This document shows positions 34,558 through 42,109 of a stretch of DNA of 64,000 nucleotides, piece by piece. The first letter of the stretch is position 1, and every line of letters starts with the position of its first letter. This DNA comes from Vitreoscilla stercoraria DSM 513 (GTDB taxonomy: Bacteria; Pseudomonadota; Gammaproteobacteria; Burkholderiales; Neisseriaceae): contig NZ_KB908020.1 in NCBI RefSeq assembly GCF_000382305.1, positions 158,014 to 222,013 of the forward strand. The letters are read 5' to 3'. Below the pieces are notes generated by a model. It did not search any database. It had not been told where the DNA came from and saw nothing but the letters and a program-made list of their open reading frames with translations. The position numbers and the translations under genes are program-made.

Positions 34558-35007
34558 TCATGGTTTGGCTTGCAATTGTCCTGCAATGCCAATGCGGTTC
34601 CATGCATTGATGACGATGCCTATCCATTCCAAAGCAATCAGTGCTTCTTCTGACCACAAAGCCTGTGCTTGGGCATAGCTGTTTTCAAGCAAAGGAGCTT
34701 GGTCGATGTGGGTTAAGGCTTCTATTAAAGCCAAAGCGGCTTTTTCGGCAGGGCTAAAATATTGGCTTTCGCGCCACACTGCGCTTAAAGTGATGCGTTC
34801 TGTGTTTTCACCGTGTTTTAACGCATCGGCTAAATGCAATTTGACACAAAATGCGCAACCATTAAGGCGTGAGCCGTGTAAGCGTAAGAGGTGGTGGAAA
34901 CCTTCATCAATGCCAGCGTCCTGTACCATTTGATTCACTTGCGCATCCAATTGAATCATGTGTTGGTAAGGTGCGGATTTGAGATTGGATAATGAAATGC
35001 GTTTCAT
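34558..35007 (-). CDS. Carboxymuconolactone decarboxylase / AhpD-family protein
   Basis: This is a 149-aa alpha-helical protein of the CMD/AhpD-like family. The redox signature LHGSRLNGCAFCVKLHLADALKHG contains the Cys-x-x-Cys and downstream His of alkylhydroperoxidase-type members. That argues for a peroxidase role rather than true carboxymuconolactone decarboxylase, which lacks this CxxC. No partner reductase is nearby. A DUS-like word lacking its last two bases lies in the coding sequence near 34916. Confidence 0.87.
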   Translation of the reverse strand: MKRISLSNLKSAPYQHMIQLDAQVNQMVQDAGIDEGFHHLLRLHGSRLNGCAFCVKLHLADALKHGENTERITLSAVWRESQYFSPAEKAALALIEALTHIDQAPLLENSYAQAQALWSEEALIALEWIGIVINAWNRIGIAGQLQAKP

Positions 35008-35473
35008 GATGGTGGATGCTTCACTGTGATGAAAAGATGTTTATGATACGCCATCTGCGGCATGCTGTTCATGAATCATATTTTGATAATAAATTCTTTT
35101 ATGTTGTAGCAAGATTTCTTTGATTATAGCTGTTATGTTTATATTGTAATAAATTGATATTTTATCAAAGATATTGTTGAATTTTTGTCATAAAATCGCA
35201 ACATTAAAGCATATCAAAAGCTTTTTCGTAGAATGTGCTAATGATTTCAGTAGATTCGAATAATTATTGAAGTAAAACAAAGCGTTTATTCTATGAATGA
35301 GTAAATGATGGTGACAGAAAATTGACTTTTCTTGACATTCTAATTGGATTCCTAGCAATTTATATTCACATAGTACTGTTAAAAACAATCAAATTTGATT
35401 AAATTGCTCGCAGTGGTTGCGTTGAATGTCAGTCAAGCTGATAAAAAAATAATGATGATAAGGAAGACAGAAG
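35008..35473. other. AT-rich region upstream of the porin gene
   Basis: About 460 bases, very AT-rich and without a supported gene. It probably contains the porin promoter and leader. AAGGAAGACAGAAG lies just before the porin ATG. Confidence 0.55.
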
Positions 35474-36571
35474 ATGAAAAAAATATTGATCGCCAGTGCG
35501 GTATTGATGGCTGCACCTGCGATGGCGGATGTGGTGTTGTATGGTCAAATCAAAGGTGGCGTGGGTTATACCAAAGGCGAAGGCAGTGGTTCTTTGACAC
35601 AAATGGAAGACTACAAATCGCGCATTGGTTTTAAAGGTACTGAAGATTTGGGCAATGGCATGCAGGCGTTTTGGCAAGTAGAGCAATTCACACCGATTTC
35701 AGGTGCTGAACAATCTATGGGTTGGAACAACCGTGATACATTTGTGGGTGTGAAAGGTGATTTCGGTGCAGTGCGTGCAGGTTACATCAGCGATGTGATG
35801 AACGAAGCAGGCGAGCACAAATTATTGTTAGATCCATGGGAAACAGGTTTCAATGCTGACAATCCACGCGGTAATGGTGCTTTTGTGCGCATTGACAAAC
35901 GCTGGCAAGGCGTGCGTTACGATTCTCCTGATTTCGGTGGCTTCAAATTCAATGTGCAACACCAATTGGCAGACTCAGCCACTGAAGGCAATTTAACCGC
36001 TGCTTCTACAGTACGCCAAGCCACGATTGTATCAGGCAAATATGTGAACTCAGGCTTTGAAGTACATGGCGCTTATGGTCAATACAAACAACAAAATATC
36101 GATGGCAATGGTGATTTGGACGATGGTCAAATTGCACGCGTGATTGGTGCTTACCGTGCTAATGGCGTGGTAGCATCTTTGGCTTACCAATACACCGATG
36201 GCTTCCGTGGTTTGTGGGCAAAAAATTCATTTGCTACTACTGCACAAGACCCACAAGCGCGCATTCACAATCCTGTAGAGACACATGAAGTATTGGGTTT
36301 GTTCAGCTATAACATGGGCAGCATCACGCCACGCATCAGCTACTCACACGGTTTTGATGAAAAACACAAAAATGGCGGCAAAGTGAGCAATTCAGGTTAC
36401 GACCAAGTGATTGTGGGTGCCGATTATGCTTTGTCTAAACGCACGACGGCTTTGGCTTCTTTCGGTTGGAAAAATGCACCTGTTGGTTATAAAGTAGATG
36501 CCAATGGCAAAGTCAGCGGCGATGACCGTGATTCATACAGTGCAGGTGTAGGCTTGCGCCACGTATTCTAA
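35474..36571 (+). CDS. Outer-membrane porin, Neisseria type
   Basis: This is a 365-aa trimeric beta-barrel porin. The signal peptide MKKILIASAVLMAAPAMA is cut before DVVLYGQIKGGVGY, the usual first strand. Inside are SRIGFKGTEDLGNGMQAFWQVEQ and FVGVKGDFGAVRAGY, conserved in PorA/PorB-like proteins. The chain ends with the aromatic C-terminus GVGLRHVF required for BAM recognition. Loop 3 would restrict the pore. The strength of the Shine-Dalgarno site suggests high expression. Confidence 0.94.
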   Translation: MKKILIASAVLMAAPAMADVVLYGQIKGGVGYTKGEGSGSLTQMEDYKSRIGFKGTEDLGNGMQAFWQVEQFTPISGAEQSMGWNNRDTFVGVKGDFGAVRAGYISDVMNEAGEHKLLLDPWETGFNADNPRGNGAFVRIDKRWQGVRYDSPDFGGFKFNVQHQLADSATEGNLTAASTVRQATIVSGKYVNSGFEVHGAYGQYKQQNIDGNGDLDDGQIARVIGAYRANGVVASLAYQYTDGFRGLWAKNSFATTAQDPQARIHNPVETHEVLGLFSYNMGSITPRISYSHGFDEKHKNGGKVSNSGYDQVIVGADYALSKRTTALASFGWKNAPVGYKVDANGKVSGDDRDSYSAGVGLRHVF

Positions 36572-36595
36572 GCATTAAAAAAGCATTCCGATTCA

Positions 36596-36628
36596 AGAGC
36601 GTACCTTAGGGGGGTATGCTCTTTTTTT
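36596..36628 (+). terminator. Terminator of the porin gene
   Basis: AGAGCGTACC pairs with GGTATGCTCT (one G-T pair) around an 7-base loop, followed by a run of T. Confidence 0.88.
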
Positions 36629-36630
36629 AA

Positions 36631-36666
36631 GCGTCCTGAAAATGAAGCATGGCTTTTACAGGCCGC
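36631..36666. repeat. Loosely paired DUS-like variants
   Basis: GCGTCCTGAAAA on the + strand and TTTTACAGGCCGC 12 bases later in reverse orientation. Both differ from the common 11-mer at one or two positions. They lie between the porin terminator and the 3' end of the XRE gene. Confidence 0.75.
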
Positions 36667-36675
36667 TGGTTGGTA

Positions 36676-37221
36676 TCAATGTGTTGGCAGATAACAAATC
36701 GTATTGTGAAACACGGTTTTGTCGCTCAAAGCTTCATAACCATGTATTTGATCGGCAAAAAAACGCACACTGTCGCCTGTTTGTAAGACATGCCAAGATT
36801 GTTCAAAAAAGACTTGTAACTGACCTTGTAACACATACACATATTCCACCACGCCTGTGCTGTGTGGTGAGCTCATTTGTTGATGAAAATCATGCAGTGT
36901 GATTTCAAACATCTCCAAACCTGTATCTGCCTGAAATGGAAACAAGGTTTTGACTTTCATGTTTTCATCGTCAGGAAACGCCCATTCTTGTTCGTATTGC
37001 TTGGCCGCTTCAGCAAAAAAAGCTGAAAACGAGGTATGCAAGCCGCTGGCAATTTTCCACAAAGTGGCAATGGTCGGACTGGATTCTTCACGCTCAATTT
37101 GCCCTAACATGGCTTTGGAAATGCCTGTTTGTTTTGCTGTTGCATCGAGGCTTAAACCTTGTTGCTGACGCAAGGATTTCAAATGTTGGGCAATGTGGGC
37201 TTTGAAACTGTCGTTGGACAT
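36676..37221 (-). CDS. XRE-family regulator with C-terminal cupin domain
   Basis: This is a 181-aa regulator. The XRE helix-turn-helix spans about residues 8-62 (LKSLRQQQGLSLDATAKQTGISKAMLGQIEREESSPTIATLWKIA). A cupin sensor domain covers about residues 100-180 (VVEYVYVLQGQLQVFFEQSWHVLQTGDSVRFFADQIHGY). I chose the ATG at 37221 (MSNDSFKAH). The longer frame to 37281 would translate through the operator. It is divergent from benE and probably binds the inverted repeats at 37232-37282, controlling both genes. Confidence 0.9.
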   Translation of the reverse strand: MSNDSFKAHIAQHLKSLRQQQGLSLDATAKQTGISKAMLGQIEREESSPTIATLWKIASGLHTSFSAFFAEAAKQYEQEWAFPDDENMKVKTLFPFQADTGLEMFEITLHDFHQQMSSPHSTGVVEYVYVLQGQLQVFFEQSWHVLQTGDSVRFFADQIHGYEALSDKTVFHNTICYLPTH

Positions 37222-37231
37222 GGCTTTCTCT

Positions 37232-37282
37232 TGTGCGTTATAGCGCACAGTATTATGATGGCAATGTGCGCTATAACGCACA
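37232..37282. promoter_or_regulatory. Double palindromic operator between the XRE-cupin gene and benE
   Basis: TGTGCGTTATAGCGCACA (37232-37249) and TGTGCGCTATAACGCACA (37265-37282) are each near-perfect palindromes and are exact reverse complements of each other, 15 bases apart. Centre spacing is 33 bp, about three helical turns, which suits cooperative binding of two dimers of the adjacent regulator. No other function explains such symmetry. Confidence 0.85.
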
Positions 37283-37315
37283 AAATCATTTTAACATTGC
37301 TTGGAAGCCCATGTC

Positions 37316-38473
37316 ATGAAACACTGGTTTAATGTCAGTCATATTGCAGCAGGATTTAGCACCGTTCTGGTGGGTTATACCAGTTCTATCATCATTGTCA
37401 TTCAAGCAGCCACTGCCGCAGGGGCGACACCCGTACAAATTGAAAGTTGGTTGCTGACTTTAGGTATCTTGATGGGCGTTAGTTGTATTGGTTTTTCATG
37501 GTATTACAAAAAGCCTATTTTAACCGCGTGGTCTACACCAGGAGCGGCAATGTTGGTTGTGAGTGCGGCACAATATGATTTGTCTGTGGTTCTTGGCGTG
37601 TGCATGTTCACAGGTATTTTGATTGCTTTAACGGGTTTAATCACACCGTTAAGCCGAGCTTTATCGAGCATTCCTCCTTTTTTAGGTACGGCGATGTTGG
37701 GGGCTATTTTGTTGCCGTTTTGCTTAAAAGCCTTCTTGCCATTGGGTGATACGCCTGTGGTGTTTTTAGGCATGTTTGTCAGCTATTTGCTCGCCAAACA
37801 TTTTTTGCCACGTTATACCATGTTGATTTTGCTCATGGTTGGCGTGGTGTTTGCGCTGTTTCAGGACGCTTTTGTGGGGCAAAATATCACGTTGTCGATG
37901 GCGCAACCTGTGTGGATAACACCACAATGGGATGTGATGGCCATCATCAATTTGAGCTTGCCTTTGTATGTGTTAACCATGTTGTCACAAAATTTGCCCG
38001 GCATCGCTATGATGAAAAGTTATGGTTATGAAACGCCTGTTAAACCTGTATTGTTTGGAACGGGCTTGATGAATGTTGTGGCTGCGCCTATGGGTGGTTT
38101 TTCGATCAATTTGGCAGCCATTTCAGCGGCAATGTGTTTGAATGAGAATGTCGATGCCAATCCCAAACAACGTTATCGTGCGGCGATGTGGGCAGGGGTG
38201 TTTTATTTGATTGCGGGGGTGTGGGCCAGTACGGTGGTGGCTTTGTTTTTGGCATTGCCGCAAAATATCTCACAAATTTTGGCAGGTTTGGCATTGCTTG
38301 GTACTTTGATGATGTGTTTGCAAAACTCATTCAAAGACACAGGTCATCAAGATGCGGCTTTGCTCACATTTTTAATCACCTTGTCAGGTGTGAGTGTTTT
38401 GGGCATCAATGCCATTTTATGGGGCTTGCTTGTGGGCTGCGTCTATTTACAATTAACCCGTAATAAATCTTAA
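37316..38473 (+). CDS. benE: BenE-family benzoate/aromatic acid transporter
   Basis: This is a 385-aa inner-membrane protein with about 12 hydrophobic segments, of the benzoate:H+ symporter BenE family. Typical are the N-terminal GFSTVLVGYTSSIIIVIQAA, STPGAAML and GFSINLAAISAAMCLNE. I chose the ATG at 37316 (MKHWFNVSH), with GGAAG 10 bases upstream, over an in-frame TTG at 37301. Divergence from the XRE-cupin gene suggests ligand-controlled uptake. No benABC genes are present in the window, so the transported compound may not be benzoate. Confidence 0.9.
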   Translation: MKHWFNVSHIAAGFSTVLVGYTSSIIIVIQAATAAGATPVQIESWLLTLGILMGVSCIGFSWYYKKPILTAWSTPGAAMLVVSAAQYDLSVVLGVCMFTGILIALTGLITPLSRALSSIPPFLGTAMLGAILLPFCLKAFLPLGDTPVVFLGMFVSYLLAKHFLPRYTMLILLMVGVVFALFQDAFVGQNITLSMAQPVWITPQWDVMAIINLSLPLYVLTMLSQNLPGIAMMKSYGYETPVKPVLFGTGLMNVVAAPMGGFSINLAAISAAMCLNENVDANPKQRYRAAMWAGVFYLIAGVWASTVVALFLALPQNISQILAGLALLGTLMMCLQNSFKDTGHQDAALLTFLITLSGVSVLGINAILWGLLVGCVYLQLTRNKS

Positions 38474-38493
38474 GTTTAAAATCCTATTTGCAA

Positions 38494-38504
38494 GCGTCCT
38501 GTAA
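38494..38504. repeat. Single DUS-like repeat
   Basis: Exact GCGTCCTGTAA 20 bases after benE, without a reverse partner. Confidence 0.83.
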
Positions 38505-38600
38505 GTTTATAAAATAAATTTATATAGCATTTTTAGAGCATGTCGGTTTTTGTATAAATGTTTATAATGCCGCAAAATATTCTACAAAGAAGGGAAATTC

Positions 38601-39059
38601 ATGAATCAAATGCCTGTTGCCGTGGCAGCTCGGGGTTTTCGTGAAAAAGTACAAGCTCAAATCGGCAGTTTATTGTATTGTGAATGGTCGCAAAGTGAAG
38701 CAGGGCATTCTGGCATTTATTTAGGCGATGACAGTATTATGCATTGGGGAGTGGATAAAAAAATTGCGGTGGTTGGGCTGGAAGATTTCATCAAAACCGA
38801 GCACGAACAAGCGACCTTAGAAGACACGCCTATTTATGTATCATGTAAAGGCAAACAAGCCATCGGCTCTTTGTTTGCGGTGGCGGTGGCGCACGACAAA
38901 CTGCATGCCAATGAAGACTTGTTATTACACAGCAGCCACCAATTCACCTCCGCTTGTTACACAGGTAATTTTAACAACCAAGACCATGTTTTTGCCATGG
39001 TCAAAGATGCCACCAAATTTCGTTTGGGCTGGGACAATTGGCGCATGTGGCGGCTTTAA
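38601..39059 (+). CDS. LRAT-like / permuted NlpC-type domain protein
   Basis: This is a 152-aa protein with the pattern of the LRAT/NC branch of the NlpC/P60 superfamily. The segment EAGHSGIYLGDDSIMHWG supplies the early catalytic His, and SACYTGNF later supplies a Cys nucleophile, the circularly permuted order. No signal peptide is evident, so it is probably cytoplasmic. Such proteins act as thiol acyltransferases or hydrolases on lipids or amides. The assignment rests on motif resemblance only. AGAAGGGAAA lies upstream of the ATG. Confidence 0.6.
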   Translation: MNQMPVAVAARGFREKVQAQIGSLLYCEWSQSEAGHSGIYLGDDSIMHWGVDKKIAVVGLEDFIKTEHEQATLEDTPIYVSCKGKQAIGSLFAVAVAHDKLHANEDLLLHSSHQFTSACYTGNFNNQDHVFAMVKDATKFRLGWDNWRMWRL

Positions 39060-39180
39060 AATCCCTAATATCAATGCCAGCGTTCTGTAACCGATGATAG
39101 CCAATATGGTTTTGTGTCGCTTGCAATCATCATAAGCCTTGCTTTAAATCACATGTTTTGGACGATGCTCGTTTATAATC

Positions 39181-39510
39181 ATGAATGATGAAACAATGAG
39201 ATGGAAACACATTAATATGTTGAATATTTTGCGCGTGGTAGGTTATTTGGAAGGAATTTCGTTTTTGGTATTGTTGTTTGTGGCAATGCCGATGAAATAT
39301 GTGCTGAACGATGCCAGTTTGATTCCCATGTCAGGTATGGCGCATGGTGTGTTGTTCATGCTGTATTTGGTGGTGTTGTTTGTGGCGAGCCATCAGCAAA
39401 AATGGCCTGTCAGCACGTTTTTAATGGGTTTGGTGGCGTCTATTTTGCCATTCGGTCCGTTTGTTTTTGATGCAAAAGTCATCAAACAATCACAAGCGCA
39501 ACCCACATAA
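39181..39510 (+). CDS. DUF3817 small membrane protein
   Basis: This 109-aa protein has three hydrophobic segments and matches the DUF3817 (YdzA-like) pattern, with LRVVGYLEGISFLVLLFVAMPMKYV and HGVLFMLYLVVLF. Function is unknown. The start is uncertain: in-frame ATGs at 39181, 39196 and 39217 are possible, and the conserved part starts at the last (MLNILRVVGYLEG). No strong ribosome site helps to decide. Confidence 0.8.
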   Translation: MNDETMRWKHINMLNILRVVGYLEGISFLVLLFVAMPMKYVLNDASLIPMSGMAHGVLFMLYLVVLFVASHQQKWPVSTFLMGLVASILPFGPFVFDAKVIKQSQAQPT

Positions 39511-39536
39511 ACGATTGTTTAAATAGATATAAACAA

Positions 39537-39565
39537 GCGTCCTGTAAACTTTACAGGACGCTTGT
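39537..39565. terminator. Paired DUS-like repeat between converging small genes
   Basis: GCGTCCTGTAAA and its reverse complement form a perfect hairpin with a one-base centre, followed by TTG then T-rich sequence. It can serve the DUF3817 gene and the VF530-like gene. Confidence 0.85.
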
Positions 39566-39566
39566 T

Positions 39567-39833
39567 TTATTCGTTTTCTGATTCTAAAGCCGCTTGTTTG
39601 GCGGCTTTGGCTTTTTGGCGCAAGACATATAAATACAAGCTCTCGACTTTTTCACGCGCCCAAGGCGTGGTGCGCAAAAATTTTAAAGATGATTTGACGC
39701 TTGGGTCAATACAAAAACAGCGAATGTCGACTTCACGGCTCAAGCCATCAAAGCCGCCGTAATAATCCAATAATTCGTCCAAAATGTCGGCAAGCTTTTT
39801 GCCGTGCAATGGGTCTTTGGAGGTATGGTTCAT
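39567..39833 (-). CDS. VF530-family (DUF2132) DNA-binding-like protein
   Basis: This is an 88-aa small protein of the VF530/DUF2132 family. The start SKDPLHGKKLADILDELLDYYGGFDGLSREVDIRCFCIDPSVKSSLKFLRTTPWAREKVESLY covers almost the whole family domain. VF530 of Vibrio has a double-helical fold proposed to bind DNA, but the role is not established. A charged Ala/Lys-rich tail ends the protein. It converges with the DUF3817 gene across a DUS-like hairpin. Confidence 0.88.
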   Translation of the reverse strand: MNHTSKDPLHGKKLADILDELLDYYGGFDGLSREVDIRCFCIDPSVKSSLKFLRTTPWAREKVESLYLYVLRQKAKAAKQAALESENE

Positions 39834-39899
39834 GGTGTTTCAATCTGATGGGGATATATGGCGATATTATAACGTGGATGAGCGTGTTTGAAATTTTAA

Positions 39900-39928
39900 G
39901 CGTCCTGTAAAAGGTTACAGGACGCTTA
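39900..39928 (-). terminator. Paired DUS-like repeat after the orphan membrane protein
   Basis: GCGTCCTGTAA and its perfect reverse complement with a 4-base loop. On the - strand it follows the stop of the gene at 39960 and is trailed by T-rich sequence. Confidence 0.83.
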
Positions 39929-39959
39929 AAATAACTATTTATAGTTTCACTTGTAATAT

Positions 39960-40574
39960 TTATAGTGATTTACTGATACTTTGAAGCGACTCATTGATTT
40001 GTTTCAAATGTTTCAAATGAGAGTTGTCACCTTGAGGGTCATGTGCCCAATCATGGATTGAAAACTCGAAATGGTCGGTTTCATTGGATACTCTAATTGG
40101 GAAAGGTATTTTATTTTTGTAGGTGACGTTACAGGAGAGAGGATTCTCTGCCAAATGATGATGTAAAGTTTGAAAGTGACCCAAATGAATTTTACGGGTT
40201 TTACCTGCTGCTAGATGGGTTAAACCTTCAATGAAAAATCCTTTACTTAAAAAAGAAACATCAAGATTAACTGTTTTTTCATCATCTATTATTTTGTCGA
40301 AGGCTTTTAGAGGCACTGGTTGATTGAATTCAAAAGTGATATTTCTAGCAGTGCTTTGTCCTGTGTTACTTACACATAAGCATAATATATCTTTTGCATC
40401 TGCATCAGGTTCGATATAAACAACGATGTCAGATTTTTTCATATGAAATGTTAAAAAACACATAACAATAGCAGCTATCGCAGCAAATATCGCCGCTATA
40501 GCACTAAAAGTGGACGAATTGAATGTAGAAAGATATGTAATTATTGATTCGTATATGTATATTATGTAAGTCAT
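39960..40574 (-). CDS. Unrecognised membrane-anchored protein
   Basis: I do not recognise this 204-aa protein. It has one clear hydrophobic segment at about residues 22-44 (FSAIAAIFAAIAAIVMCFLTF). A soluble part follows with beta-rich sequence (DILCLCVSNTGQSTARNITFEFNQP) resembling the small immunoglobulin-like domains found in some orphan membrane proteins. The gene is visibly more AT-rich than its neighbours and uses more AT-ending codons, which suggests recent transfer. It lies between the DUS-like hairpin and the ferredoxin gene of the nrd group but is unlikely to belong to it. Confidence 0.65.
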   Translation of the reverse strand: MTYIIYIYESIITYLSTFNSSTFSAIAAIFAAIAAIVMCFLTFHMKKSDIVVYIEPDADAKDILCLCVSNTGQSTARNITFEFNQPVPLKAFDKIIDDEKTVNLDVSFLSKGFFIEGLTHLAAGKTRKIHLGHFQTLHHHLAENPLSCNVTYKNKIPFPIRVSNETDHFEFSIHDWAHDPQGDNSHLKHLKQINESLQSISKSL

Positions 40575-40592
40575 TGAAAAAATTCCTGTAAT

Positions 40593-40898
40593 TTAATCAA
40601 ACAAATCCGACACCAATCCTTCTCTTTCGCCAAACATCTCTTCTTGGCGTGCGCTGGCTTCTATGGTGATGTCGTCCACCACCACGCAGCAACACGGCAA
40701 ACATTCGTCTCGACCCACAAAGGCAATCGGAAACTCGTGATAAGTGACGTTGCCTTGGATGATTTTGGTGCGGCACGACCCGCAATAACCCTCACGACAT
40801 TGGTATTCCACATCGTGTCCTGTGCGCTCGAGTGCTTCGAGCAAGGTTTCGTTTTCGCGCAAGGCAAAAGACTTGTCGCGAGTCGTGACCATGACCAT
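40593..40898 (-). CDS. yfaE: [2Fe-2S] ferredoxin of class Ia ribonucleotide reductase maintenance (YfaE-like)
   Basis: This is a 101-aa plant-type ferredoxin. The cluster ligands are CREGYCGSC plus the later Cys in ECLPCCCVV, an unusually cysteine-rich end of the motif. YfaE donates electrons to restore the diferric-tyrosyl radical cofactor of NrdB. The ATG overlaps the nrdB stop (TAATG), so translation is coupled and the role is well supported by context. Confidence 0.92.
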   Translation of the reverse strand: MVMVTTRDKSFALRENETLLEALERTGHDVEYQCREGYCGSCRTKIIQGNVTYHEFPIAFVGRDECLPCCCVVVDDITIEASARQEEMFGEREGLVSDLFD

Positions 40899-42031
40899 TA
40901 CAGTTCAAAATCTCCCAAATCGTCCGCCGACAATTCCGAATCAATTTGACCCACCAAATACGAGCTTACTTCCACTTCTTGCGGCGCCACTTGCACGTTG
41001 TCGCTAGAAAGCCACGCATTGATCCAAGGAATTGGATTTTGAGTTTTGCCTTCAAACGCAGGCTGTAAACCGACTGCATTCATGCGCAAATTGGTGATGT
41101 ATTCGATGTATTGGCACAAAATGTCTTTGTTAAGTCCTATCATCGAGCCATCTTTGAACAAATATTCTGCCCATTCTTTTTCTTGAATCGCCGCACGCTT
41201 GAAAATTTCGAAACATTCTTGTTCTGAATCAATGGCGATTTGTTCCATTTCGGCATCGTCCACGCCTGAGCGCAGCAAATTCACCATGTGTTGTGTGCCA
41301 GTCAAATGCAAAGCCTCGTCACGGGCAATCAATTTGATGATTTTGGCATTGCCTTCCATCAATTCACGTTCTGCAAACGCAAACGAACACGCAAATGACA
41401 CATAAAAACGAATCGCCTCCAAAGCATTCACACACATCAAGCACAAATACAATTTGCGTTTGAGTTCACGCAAAGACACGGTGATGGTTTTGCCTTGGAT
41501 GTCGTGCGTGCCTTCACCAAACATGTGGTAATACTGCGTTGCAGCAATCAAATCATCGTAATAAACAGCGATTTCTTCGGCACGGCGAATGATGTGTTCA
41601 TTGGTGACGATGTCATCAAATACGGTTGCAGGGTCGTGAATGATGTTGCGGATGATGTGCGTATAAGAGCGAGAGTGAATCGTTTCTGAGAACGACCATG
41701 TTTCAATCCACGTTTCCAGTTCAGGAATCGACACAATCGGCAACAATGCCACATTCGGGCTGCGACCTTGAATCGAATCGAGCAAGGTTTGGTATTTCAA
41801 ATTGCTGATGAATATGTGTTGTTCGTGTTCAGGCAAGTTTTGATAGTCTAAACGGTCTTGCGACACATCTACTTCTTCAGGACGCCAAAAAAACGACAAT
41901 TGTTTTTCGATTAATTTTTCAAAAATTTCGTATTTTTGTTGGTCGTAACGGGCAATGTTAACGGATTGACCGAAAAACATGGGTTCAAGCATTTGGTTGT
42001 TAGCGGTTTTGCTAAAAGTAGAGTAATTCAT
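40898..42031 (-). CDS. nrdB: Ribonucleoside-diphosphate reductase, class Ia beta subunit
   Basis: This 377-aa R2 subunit holds the diiron centre and stable tyrosyl radical. Iron-ligand helices are visible in FSETIHSRSYTHI and in ARDEALHLTGTQHM (Glu and His ligands). The C-terminal tail ends DLGDFEL, the peptide that docks R1. It lies between nrdA and the ferredoxin gene. The gap to nrdA holds a small hairpin and one DUS-like word. Confidence 0.96.
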   Translation of the reverse strand: MNYSTFSKTANNQMLEPMFFGQSVNIARYDQQKYEIFEKLIEKQLSFFWRPEEVDVSQDRLDYQNLPEHEQHIFISNLKYQTLLDSIQGRSPNVALLPIVSIPELETWIETWSFSETIHSRSYTHIIRNIIHDPATVFDDIVTNEHIIRRAEEIAVYYDDLIAATQYYHMFGEGTHDIQGKTITVSLRELKRKLYLCLMCVNALEAIRFYVSFACSFAFAERELMEGNAKIIKLIARDEALHLTGTQHMVNLLRSGVDDAEMEQIAIDSEQECFEIFKRAAIQEKEWAEYLFKDGSMIGLNKDILCQYIEYITNLRMNAVGLQPAFEGKTQNPIPWINAWLSSDNVQVAPQEVEVSSYLVGQIDSELSADDLGDFEL

Positions 42032-42068
42032 AATCGGTATTTCTGTGTTGTCGCTTTAGGGAGAACAA

Positions 42069-42092
42069 GACGCCTGAAAAGGCGTCCTGTAA
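42069..42092. repeat. Hairpin plus DUS-like word between nrdA and nrdB
   Basis: GACGCC and GGCGTC pair around TGAAAA (42069-42086), and the right arm runs into an exact GCGTCCTGTAA (42082-42092). It might partly uncouple nrdB from nrdA. Confidence 0.65.
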
Positions 42093-42109
42093 GCTCAAAT
42101 GGTCAATGA

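Noticed and set aside
34558..35007. Carboxymuconolactone decarboxylase (pcaC) linked to the catabolic cluster
   Set aside because: The protein carries the CxxC of AhpD-like peroxidases and lies far from the pathway, which uses the catechol branch and has no need of PcaC.
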